This document shows, in pieces, positions 22,101-29,141 of a DNA stretch of 32,817 nucleotides. The notes beneath the pieces are model-generated. The model searched no databases. It was not told the DNA's origin and saw only the letters and a program-made list of their open reading frames with translations. The translations under genes and the position numbers were made by a program. The stretch lies in NCBI GenBank assembly GCA_020628975.1, contig JAHDEF010000003.1:1-32817 (forward strand), given 5' to 3'. The DNA comes from Aquimarina sp. Lineage in GTDB: Bacteria; Bacteroidota; Bacteroidia; Flavobacteriales; Flavobacteriaceae. The stretch's first letter is position 1, and each line of letters begins with the position of its first letter.

Positions 22101-23186
22101 TTCAAAATGTTTACCAGGTAGGGGTCTAATGATGTTTTTTAATTCCATTTGCAATAATATCGATGATAACATATGCATCGGTAAATCGCAATGAATAGCT
22201 ATACTATCTATATGATCGTTATGGTGTTCTTTTAAATATTGGAAGACTTTATCTTCATCATTTGTCAACTCGGTGAAAAGCTCAAGTTGAGGTTTTTCAA
22301 TTTTGCCGGATGTATCCCAATTTAAGTTAGTAACTATATCTTCAGCACAGGTTAGTAAATGAGCTTGATTGTTTTTAATAAGCTTGTTACATCCAGCACT
22401 TAAACTATCATTATATCTGCCAGCAAGTGCAAAAACTTCGCGGTTATACCCATTACTCATTAATGCAGTAGTAATTGAACCTCCTTTAAGGGCGCTTTCA
22501 ATTACAATGGTAGCTTCTGATAAGCCTGCAACAATACGATTTCTTCTTAAAAAATTCTGTGGCACAAACTTATCCGTACTGGTAAAGTCGGTAAAAAATC
22601 CGCCTCTAGCTTCCACGTCTAACATATATTTTTTGTGTGTTTTCGGGTATATTTGATTCAATCCATGACCTAGGCAAGCAATGGTTTGTAATTCATTATC
22701 TATGGCTGCCTTATGGGCTGTAATATCAGTTCCATAAGCAAAACCAGAAACGATAATAGGGTCGTAAGGTTTAAGCGCAGCAACTAAATCCTGACAAAAT
22801 TGAATGCCCTGTTTGGTAATTTTACGTGTGCCAACAATACTTAAAATTTTTCTGTTTTTTAGCTGATAATTTCCTGTAGTATAAAGCAACACGGGGCTGT
22901 CGATACATTGTTTCAAAAGATAGGGGTAATTATCATTTTCAAAACTTAAGCATGAAATATTTTCTTGCTCTATGAATCGAAATTCATCATCAACTTCTTT
23001 TAAAACTTGCGGATCATTGAAGCCTTTAATTTTGTGAAGTCCAATGCCAGGTATAGTAAGTAAATGTTCCTTTTTTTCTTTAAGTACCTCTTCTGCGCTA
23101 CCCACAGTTTGAATAAGTTTTTTAATGGATATATCGCCAAGATGTGGCATTTTTTTTAATGTCAGCAATGCTTTTAACGAATTCAA
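22092..23186 (-). CDS. dprA: DNA-processing protein DprA
   Basis: DprA binds incoming single-stranded DNA during natural transformation and loads RecA; it is widely conserved even where competence is unproven. The 364-residue length is normal. An N-terminal helix-hairpin-helix-like region (~1-65) contains LLTIPGIG. A Rossmann-like core (~80-290) contains the signatures VGTRKITKQG, VSGFAYGTDITAHKAA, PQNFLRRNRIVAGLS, ESALKGGSITTA and AGRYNDSLSAGCNKLI. A C-terminal winged-helix (DML1-like) segment occupies ~300-364. It overlaps the convergent gpsA by 9 bp and is divergent from the HU/SPOR gene. No other competence gene is in the window. Confidence 0.96.
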   Translation of the reverse strand: MNSLKALLTLKKMPHLGDISIKKLIQTVGSAEEVLKEKKEHLLTIPGIGLHKIKGFNDPQVLKEVDDEFRFIEQENISCLSFENDNYPYLLKQCIDSPVLLYTTGNYQLKNRKILSIVGTRKITKQGIQFCQDLVAALKPYDPIIVSGFAYGTDITAHKAAIDNELQTIACLGHGLNQIYPKTHKKYMLDVEARGGFFTDFTSTDKFVPQNFLRRNRIVAGLSEATIVIESALKGGSITTALMSNGYNREVFALAGRYNDSLSAGCNKLIKNNQAHLLTCAEDIVTNLNWDTSGKIEKPQLELFTELTNDEDKVFQYLKEHHNDHIDSIAIHCDLPMHMLSSILLQMELKNIIRPLPGKHFELI

Positions 23187-23288
23187 TATCAGTTTTTTTT
23201 AAATTATTTTTTCTCGAAAACCCTCTGCTGTTAATAACTATTTCATAAAAAACAACGGTCAAAAGGGTTTTGTTTTATTTTTGTTTCC

Positions 23289-24227
23289 ATGCAAATCTCT
23301 AACTACATTACCGATTTATTGTACCGTTACGACTGTGTTATTTTGCCCAAATTTGGAGCTTTTATTAGTAAAAGAATTCCGGCAAAACTAGATAGTAGTC
23401 AACAAGTAATCGTGCCCCCATCTAAGCAAATCATGTTTAATGAGCAAATTACAAATAATGACGGTTTGCTTACAAATTATATTGCGGTTAAAGAGCATAT
23501 AAATTTCGAAGCTGCAAATGAGGTTCTTGAAAATTTTATTGATGACTTAAGAAAAGAGATTGCTGAACATACTTATTTTAATTTTCCTAAAATTGGAAAC
23601 TTTAGTATGAATAAAGAAGGGAAACTATTATTTGTTCCCAATACTGAAAGAAATTATTTAAAAGAAGCTTTTGGTTTATCGAATGTTGCAGCCATTGAGA
23701 TAAATCGTCCACCAGTTAAAGAAGTGGAATCGGCAGCAAGTTTAGTTTCAGAAGATCGTGAAAACAATTCAGAAAAAACAACGATACCATTTGGCAAGTA
23801 TGCAGCATCATTTGCATTGTTATTAGGTATTGGTGGGTATGTTTTTTGGAATCAATACAAAACCAACGAAGCGGAATTATATACAGAAACGAGTCGTTTG
23901 GTACAAGAGCATATACAAGAAGCCTCTTTCGCAATCGATATTCAAAATCCCTTACCGAGTATTACGCTAAATGTAACAGACGCGTTGCCTGAGAAAAACG
24001 AGAAGTTTTTTCACATCATTGCAGGAGCTTTTAGGGAAGAAGAAAATGCCGATAAACTGATACGCCGCTTGACAAGAAAAGGATTTGCGCCAGCTTATTT
24101 GGGCACTAATAAATTTGGGTTACACCAAGTTGCCTATAAAAGCTTTACAAATAAATTAGAGGCAGTTCGGTTTTTGGCTAAAATTAAGCGTGAACAAAAT
24201 AAGTCAGCCTGGATTTTAACAAAATAA
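23289..24227 (+). CDS. HU-CCDC81 and SPOR domain membrane protein
   Basis: A 312-residue envelope protein found in Bacteroidota. The N-terminus (~1-60; ITDLLYRYDCVILPKFGAFI) and residues ~60-125 form the two bacterial HU-CCDC81 domains, a DNA-binding-like fold. One transmembrane helix sits at ~165-185 (YAASFALLLGIGGYVFW). A C-terminal SPOR domain (~235-310; FFHIIAGAFREEENADKLI, FGLHQVAYKSF, EAVRFLAKIK) should bind denuded peptidoglycan glycans at the septum. Topology predicts a cytoplasmic N-terminus and a periplasmic SPOR domain, linking chromosome or cytoplasm to the division site; that link is inference. The thioesterase gene starts 1 bp after its stop. A TATTTTTG element (23276-23283) ends only 5 bp before the ATG, so the mRNA may be leaderless. 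Confidence 0.9.
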   Translation: MQISNYITDLLYRYDCVILPKFGAFISKRIPAKLDSSQQVIVPPSKQIMFNEQITNNDGLLTNYIAVKEHINFEAANEVLENFIDDLRKEIAEHTYFNFPKIGNFSMNKEGKLLFVPNTERNYLKEAFGLSNVAAIEINRPPVKEVESAASLVSEDRENNSEKTTIPFGKYAASFALLLGIGGYVFWNQYKTNEAELYTETSRLVQEHIQEASFAIDIQNPLPSITLNVTDALPEKNEKFFHIIAGAFREEENADKLIRRLTRKGFAPAYLGTNKFGLHQVAYKSFTNKLEAVRFLAKIKREQNKSAWILTK

Positions 24228-24228
24228 C

Positions 24229-24735
24229 ATGGCTAAAACTCCTAAAGACTCTTACACACTACTAACAGATATTGTGCTTCCTAGTGAAACGAATTCCTTG
24301 AATCATATGTTTGGAGGCGAGTTGCTGGCACGTATGGATCGTGCGGCAAGTATTGCTGCTAGAAGACATTGTAATGAAATTGTTGTTACGGCTTCTGTAA
24401 ATCATGTTTCTTTTGATAAACCAATTCCATTAGACAGTGTAGTGAGTGTTTCTGCAAAAGTTTCTAGAGCATTCAAAACTTCTATGGAGGTAGTTATTCA
24501 AGTTTGGATAGAACATCCTAAAGAGGGTCAAAAATACAAGGCCAATGAAGCTATATACACTTTTGTAGCCGTTAACGAGCAAAAAAAACCTGTTCCAGTT
24601 CCTGTATTAGTTCCTGAAACGAAGGAAGAAAAAGAATATTTTGATGCAGCTTTACGTAGAAAACAATTAAGCCTAGTACTAGCAGGAAGAATGAAACCCG
24701 ACGATGCTACCGAGTTAAAGGCATTGTTTAGTTAA
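24229..24735 (+). CDS. Acyl-CoA thioesterase, hotdog fold (YciA/BACH-like)
   Basis: A 168-residue single hotdog-domain thioesterase hydrolysing acyl-CoA to free acid and CoA in the cytoplasm. Visible signatures are the N-x-M-FGG helix start (SLNHMFGGELLARMD, with Asn25 and Asp37 near the expected active-site positions), VTASVNHVSFDKPIPLDSVV, and the strand ANEAIYTFVAVN. The C-terminus (EYFDAALRRKQLSL) is the extension usual in the YciA/BACH group. It begins 1 bp after the HU/SPOR stop, so translation is coupled, although the two functions have no obvious link. Substrate chain length cannot be read from the sequence. Confidence 0.92.
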   Translation: MAKTPKDSYTLLTDIVLPSETNSLNHMFGGELLARMDRAASIAARRHCNEIVVTASVNHVSFDKPIPLDSVVSVSAKVSRAFKTSMEVVIQVWIEHPKEGQKYKANEAIYTFVAVNEQKKPVPVPVLVPETKEEKEYFDAALRRKQLSLVLAGRMKPDDATELKALFS

Positions 24736-24760
24736 TGGTAAGATGGTAAAAAAATAGAAA

Positions 24761-24914
24761 AGCGCTAAATAAAAAGACTTTTTGAAAAGTAATGTAAACG
24801 AAGGCTGAGCGGTAGTCGAAGCCTAAAGATATAATAGTAATCTAGTTTTATTCCGATTACGCTCGATGTAAGTTTATAGGTTAATTAACTTTTCAAAGTC
24901 TTTTACTTAGCGCT
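24761..24914. repeat. Long imperfect inverted repeat (REP/MITE-like element) between convergent genes
   Basis: The left arm 24761-24790 (AGCGCTAAATAAAAAGACTT, then TTTGAAAAGT) is the near-perfect reverse complement of the right arm 24888-24914 (ACTTTTCAAAGTCTTTTACT, then TAGCGCT). Inside, GAGCGGTAGTCGAA (24807-24820) pairs imperfectly with TTCCGATTACGCTC (24851-24864), and GGCT...AGCC (24803-24823) resembles a palindromic intergenic repeat I recall from flavobacterial genomes (GGCTGAGC..TCGAAGCC). The whole 154 bp could fold as one cruciform and may also terminate both flanking transcripts. The 217-bp gap has no gene. Confidence 0.7.
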
Positions 24915-24952
24915 CAATGGTTTTATAATTTTATGTTTTGGTTTGAATGGTA

Positions 24953-25576
24953 TTAGTGAGAAGTCAATATTTTTTTAAAATCACTTACTACAGCTTCTCC
25001 TTTATTTTTGTTATACCAACGTTGTAAATCTTCTTTAAATTCAGGTGTCAATTTCCCGTGTTCGGCTTTGTACTCTGCTACCAAAGCAGCTGCTTCGCTA
25101 GGTCGTGGCCCCCATTCGTAAATAATTTCCTTAGCATCTTTATCAAAAGCAATTAATTTAGGAATTGCGGCACCGCCATTAGTTAAAAATTGATTCATTA
25201 ATTCAGAATGCTCATCACGAAGCGCTAATCGAAGTTCAATAACATCGCTCAATTCTGCCATTTTATTTAAAACAGGAATGTTATGAGCAGCATCACCACA
25301 CCATGATTCTGTTAACACCAACCAAACTAAATTTTTGATTTGGTTAGAAATTATTTCTTTGATTTCGGTGTCTAGTTTTAAGGTTTTATTCCAGCGTTTC
25401 AACCTGCGATCATTAAGCATGGTAAAGTTAGCTAGGTCTTCATCATCAGGCGTGTTTCCTGAAGATTTATTCTGCGCAGCTAAATCAGCAGTAAGTTGCA
25501 CATATTCGTCGTAAGTCATCGAGGCATTTAAAGTAGCCTCAAAAAGAGATTGTGTATTGGTATCGGCGGTTTGCAT
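24953..25576 (-). CDS. Thioredoxin-fold protein with a single active-site cysteine
   Basis: A 207-residue cytoplasmic protein of the Thioredoxin_9-like family. The thioredoxin strand and active-site region are recognisable (LVWLVLTESWCGDAAHNIPV), but the usual CxxC is CGDA, so only the N-terminal Cys remains. The cis-Pro region is present (GGAAIPKLIAFD) and is followed by YEWGPRPSEA, conserved in this group. The N-terminal ~80 residues are a family-specific helical extension. A monothiol redox or glutathione-linked role is inference. No signal peptide is visible. The gap of about 100 bp to the upstream crotonase gene suggests its own promoter, but no convincing one was seen. Confidence 0.85.
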   Translation of the reverse strand: MQTADTNTQSLFEATLNASMTYDEYVQLTADLAAQNKSSGNTPDDEDLANFTMLNDRRLKRWNKTLKLDTEIKEIISNQIKNLVWLVLTESWCGDAAHNIPVLNKMAELSDVIELRLALRDEHSELMNQFLTNGGAAIPKLIAFDKDAKEIIYEWGPRPSEAAALVAEYKAEHGKLTPEFKEDLQRWYNKNKGEAVVSDFKKILTSH

Positions 25577-25678
25577 AAATGTATTCTTTAACTAAAATTG
25601 TTACCTAAAGTTAAGTCGTAATTTGTTAGAAATATTACAGATGCGAAATCATTTTGCAGCAGTATATTGTTGAGGTTA

Positions 25679-26440
25679 CTACTTTCTAAATTTTTCTAAA
25701 GCTTCTTTGGTGTGCGCTGATAGCACCAAGTTACCCGAAACAGCTGCACGTTCTTGTAATAATATTTCCCAGTGATCGGTACCTACCCATAAACTATTTT
25801 TCAAAGCTTTCATAGCTTCGGGATTGTAGTCTGAAAGTTTTTCTAGTAATTCAGTCAAGGCATCATCCATATCATTTATATTTTCGAAAACTTGCGAAAA
25901 CAACCCTTTGTATTTTGCCCAATAAGCATTTTGCCAATGCGTAGCATCAATACTTAGTTGACTCATTGCTGCAACACCAATTTTACGAGTCACAGCAGGC
26001 TCAATAACAAATGGGCCTATACCAATACTAATTTCGCTAAGTTTTACAGCAGCAGCCTCAGTAGCAAAAACGTAATCACAGGCGGCTAAAATACCTACAC
26101 CACCACCTACAGATTTACCTTGAGCTCTTCCGACAATTAATTTCGGGCATTTTCGCATAGCGTTTATTACGTGCGCAAAACCCATAAAAAAGCGTTGCCC
26201 TTCTTCTAAATTGCGAATGGCTAGTAATTCGGTTAAAGAAGCTCCGGCACAAAACGTTTTTTCACCTTCAGATTGTAACAAAATAACCTGTGTGTCGGGG
26301 TCGTTAGCCAATTGATCTATAGCTTTCGCAATTCTTCCTAATAATGATGAAGGTAAAGAGTTGCTTTGCGGATGACCGAATGTAATTTTTCCGATACCTT
26401 GTTCCGAAGTAATTAGTAAAGTTCCAATTTCAGAATTCAT
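25679..26440 (-). CDS. Enoyl-CoA hydratase/isomerase (crotonase) family protein
   Basis: A 253-residue crotonase-fold enzyme acting on an acyl-CoA thioester in the cytoplasm. Both oxyanion-hole segments are present: FCAGASLTEL (~67-76) and GKSVGGGVGILAACDYVFAT (~108-127). The glutamate of LSEISIGIGP (~135-144) fits the first catalytic Glu. The second Glu region, usually GGTQRLPR, is replaced by EPAVTRKIG, so dehydratase activity is not assured. The substrate could be a branched-chain intermediate such as methylglutaconyl-CoA, or a fatty acyl chain; context does not decide. The gene has its own promoter-like element (26462-26492) and lies 85 bp after the sulfatase stop. Confidence 0.9.
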   Translation of the reverse strand: MNSEIGTLLITSEQGIGKITFGHPQSNSLPSSLLGRIAKAIDQLANDPDTQVILLQSEGEKTFCAGASLTELLAIRNLEEGQRFFMGFAHVINAMRKCPKLIVGRAQGKSVGGGVGILAACDYVFATEAAAVKLSEISIGIGPFVIEPAVTRKIGVAAMSQLSIDATHWQNAYWAKYKGLFSQVFENINDMDDALTELLEKLSDYNPEAMKALKNSLWVGTDHWEILLQERAAVSGNLVLSAHTKEALEKFRK

Positions 26441-26461
26441 AAAACATATTGTTTTCTATTT

Positions 26462-26492
26462 CAAAGAAACGTAAAAAGAGAATTTTATTCAA
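26462..26492 (-). promoter_or_regulatory. Predicted promoter of the crotonase-family gene
   Basis: On the minus strand, TTG (26490-26492), 20 nt, TTTCTTTG (26462-26469): one mismatch to TAnnTTTG, 22 bp before the ATG. Confidence 0.45.
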
Positions 26493-26525
26493 ACCTTTAC
26501 CGAGAGAACTACTTTTTCTATGCAT

Positions 26526-27836
26526 CTAAATATCAGATAAAGCTGTTTTAAGATCATCTAATTGTTGCTTATCATTATTATTTAAAGGAAGTCGATTTTC
26601 ATTCAATAGGTTTATGTTTTCTAATGGATCATTTTCCAAATTGTATAAGGCTTCTGTATTGTCACCAAAAAGAATATATTTATGTGTCTTTGACCGTATT
26701 GCTTTAGTTACTGTTTCATTATTGGTTCCGATTTCTGAGTAATTATAAGATCTTGAATTTGCATTTTTTTCTGAAAAAGTAGTTTTAAAACTAATACTTT
26801 CATTCGTTTCAAATATACTACTACCTGTAGCTTCGGCAATGGTGGCAAATAAGTCTACGGTGTTGATAAGGCTATCATCCGTTGTATTTTTTTTAGTTAC
26901 TGCTCCTCCACTAACAATCAGAGGAACATGAATTCCTCCTTGAAAAATACTACCTTTTGTTCTTCTACTGTTATAAGCTTGCGATACGGTACTAGGTGTG
27001 CCGTTATCACCCACAAAGATAATTAATGTATTTTCTAATGTTTCTTTATCAAAGCTTTCAAGTAGCCTGCCGATTTCTTTATCCATAGCTTCGATCATAG
27101 CAAAATAGTATGGCCTAGGATTTGAATTTATACTGGCTTGGTCATTAGGTAAATTATTTCTATTGTGTAGATCATTAGGTGGAAGATGAAATGGAGTATG
27201 TGGCGTATTATGAGCTAACCATAAAAACCATGGTTGATCTTGTGTTTTAATCCAATCAATGGCTAAGTCAGTATATTTTGTGGTTGCATAAGAGGATTCG
27301 GGCGTATTTAATCCATTCACTGTAAGCGTCCAATCATTATAAGCACGCAGCCCACCAGGCAAAGAACCTGCATAATAATCTATTCCCATATCATTAGGGT
27401 GATTTGGGTCGTCTGACAAATGCCACTTTCCGATTACTGCGGTTTTATATGTACTAGATTGTTTAACAGTGTTTTGAATGCTGATTTCATTAGTGTTGAG
27501 TTGATCTCCGGCATTCAGCACATTAGTATTAAAGCCATACTTACCGGTTAAAATTCCTGCTCTAGTCGGCGAGCAAACAGGATTACTCCATGTATTTGTG
27601 TAGGTTATTCCATTTTGCTGAAGATTTGAAATTGTGGGCATGTTTGGTTTTTCATCACCTAATTCAAAACCAGGTGTTGCATCTATGCCCATGTCATCTG
27701 CGATAATTAATAGAACATTTGGAGTAGAAGAATTCAACGCCATAGTTTCTTTATCATTTTCGATGATTTCTTCGTTATTACTGCAACTTGTTAATAGCAA
27801 TAGAAGAGAAATAAATGTAAATGTCAATTTTTTCAT
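26526..27836 (-). CDS. Sulfatase family lipoprotein
   Basis: A 436-residue sulfatase of the alkaline-phosphatase superfamily, hydrolysing a sulfate ester on an unidentified substrate; in marine flavobacteria these often act on algal polysaccharides. A lipobox LLTSC gives lipidated Cys18, followed by SNNEE, a possible surface-export signal. Metal-binding Asp47/Asp48 are in LLIIADDMG. The formylglycine motif is CSPTRAGILTG with Cys88 and Arg92, so it needs a maturation enzyme encoded elsewhere. Downstream come GKWHL, HNTPHTPFHLPP and FVGDNGTPS with further metal and sulfate ligands. The C-terminal LFGDNTEALYNLENDPLE motif is typical. No polysaccharide-utilisation (SusC/D) genes are near, so it appears isolated. 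Confidence 0.95.
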   Translation of the reverse strand: MKKLTFTFISLLLLLTSCSNNEEIIENDKETMALNSSTPNVLLIIADDMGIDATPGFELGDEKPNMPTISNLQQNGITYTNTWSNPVCSPTRAGILTGKYGFNTNVLNAGDQLNTNEISIQNTVKQSSTYKTAVIGKWHLSDDPNHPNDMGIDYYAGSLPGGLRAYNDWTLTVNGLNTPESSYATTKYTDLAIDWIKTQDQPWFLWLAHNTPHTPFHLPPNDLHNRNNLPNDQASINSNPRPYYFAMIEAMDKEIGRLLESFDKETLENTLIIFVGDNGTPSTVSQAYNSRRTKGSIFQGGIHVPLIVSGGAVTKKNTTDDSLINTVDLFATIAEATGSSIFETNESISFKTTFSEKNANSRSYNYSEIGTNNETVTKAIRSKTHKYILFGDNTEALYNLENDPLENINLLNENRLPLNNNDKQQLDDLKTALSDI

Positions 27837-28171
27837 AATACCATAAATTAATTAGTTGTTTATCTCAGGTATATCTCTTTTACCAGAGATGCTTATACGA
27901 ATCTCAACAAAAGGAGTTATAAAAAGATAAATTGCTTTCCTGTAAAGGGGGTATAATTTATTTAGACTTTATTTAGTGAAAAAGGTTTAATGAGTCTAAA
28001 AATTTATGCAAAATGAATACAATAACAAATCTACCGTTTAGTGATATCTGTATTCGTTTATAGAGATTTATTTTAGCATCGTAGCTACGTTATTTACAAC
28101 TACAAAATGTGTAAGAAAAGGCAATAGGTCTGAAAAGAAGCGGTATCTTTGCGGTAAATTATACACTTTTT
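27837..28171. other. 335-bp divergent intergenic region, non-coding
   Basis: Lies between the sulfatase and PfkB-kinase starts. It holds a 6-bp stem ATCTCT/AGAGAT (27873-27890) in the sulfatase leader, the 10-bp palindrome CGTAGCTACG (28080-28089), and the kinase promoter element at 28144-28152. No reading frame of note was seen. Confidence 0.6.
28144..28152 (+). promoter_or_regulatory. -7 promoter element of the PfkB-family kinase gene
   Basis: TATCTTTGC is an exact TAnnTTTGC match 19 bp before the ATG at 28172. The -33 region lacks a clear TTG. Confidence 0.6.
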
Positions 28172-29098
28172 ATGAGTAAACTACTTATAGTAGGAACGGT
28201 TGCTTTCGATGCTATTGAAACCCCGTTTGGTAAAACTGATAAAATTTTAGGTGGTGCCGCTACCTACATAGGTTTGTCAGCCTCTCATTTCAATGTCCCA
28301 GCAGCAATTGTATCGGTTGTAGGCGACGATTTTCCACAAGAATATTTAAACTTATTGGCTTCAAAAAATATAGACCTATCAGGTTTAGAAATTGTTGAAG
28401 GAGGAAAAACTTTTTTTTGGAGTGGACGCTATCATAATGACATGAATAGTAGAGATACTTTAGATACACAGTTAAATGTGTTAGAAACATTTAGCCCTAA
28501 AGTTCCTGAAAACTTCAAAGATGCTGAGGTGGTTATGTTAGGTAATTTACATCCTTTGGTGCAATTGTCTGTAATAGAACAGATGCGTGAACGACCAAAA
28601 TTAGTGGTGCTAGATACCATGAATTTTTGGATGGATGTGGCGCTTGACGATCTCAAAAAAGTGATTGCTAAAGTAGATGTTATTACGATTAATGACGAAG
28701 AAGCCCGACAATTAAGTGGTGAATATTCATTGGTAAAAGCTGCTAAAGTAATTTCTGAAATGGGACCTAAATACGTAGTCATTAAAAAAGGAGAGCATGG
28801 CGCTTTAATTTTTGAAGATGAAAACATATTTTTTGCACCAGCACTACCTTTAGAAGAAGTATTTGACCCTACGGGGGCAGGCGATACATTTGCAGGCGGT
28901 TTTTCAGGTTTTTTAGCAGCTACAGAAGATTACAGCTTCGAGAATATGAAAACAGCTATTGTTCAAGGGTCTAATTTAGCTTCATTTTGTGTAGAAAAGT
29001 TCGGAACAGAACGTATGCAAAAGTTAACAAGAGATGAAGTAAGAATGCGCTTGATGCAGTTTAAAGCATTGACACAGTTTGATATTGATTTGCAATAA
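28172..29098 (+). CDS. PfkB-family sugar/nucleoside kinase
   Basis: A 308-residue ribokinase-like (PfkB) kinase that phosphorylates a sugar or nucleoside with ATP in the cytoplasm. The N-terminal substrate region contains LGGAATYIGLSASHF (~30-44) and VVGDDFP. The second PfkB signature is FDPTGAGDTFAGGF, in which Asp238 is the catalytic base and the GAGD forms the anion hole. TINDEEARQLSGE precedes it, as is usual. The substrate cannot be assigned; ribokinase, adenosine kinase and fructokinase-type activities all remain possible. It lies 43 bp upstream of the PurF-like gene in the same direction, suggesting an operon linked to purine or ribose metabolism. Confidence 0.93.
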   Translation: MSKLLIVGTVAFDAIETPFGKTDKILGGAATYIGLSASHFNVPAAIVSVVGDDFPQEYLNLLASKNIDLSGLEIVEGGKTFFWSGRYHNDMNSRDTLDTQLNVLETFSPKVPENFKDAEVVMLGNLHPLVQLSVIEQMRERPKLVVLDTMNFWMDVALDDLKKVIAKVDVITINDEEARQLSGEYSLVKAAKVISEMGPKYVVIKKGEHGALIFEDENIFFAPALPLEEVFDPTGAGDTFAGGFSGFLAATEDYSFENMKTAIVQGSNLASFCVEKFGTERMQKLTRDEVRMRLMQFKALTQFDIDLQ

Positions 29099-29124
29099 TT
29101 TTAGTAATTTAATTACCAATTAAC

Positions 29125-29131
29125 AAGGAGG
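29125..29131 (+). promoter_or_regulatory. Perfect Shine-Dalgarno sequence before the PurF-like gene
   Basis: AAGGAGG ends 10 nt before the ATG at 29142. Most flavobacterial genes, including the others in this window, lack a strong Shine-Dalgarno sequence, so this one stands out. It supports the chosen start. Confidence 0.8.
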
Positions 29132-29141
29132 AATAAGATCT

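Noticed and set aside
28432..28827. 131-codon minus-strand frame opposite the PfkB kinase
   Set aside because: Ser/Thr-rich shadow of a well-supported kinase gene, no family resemblance.
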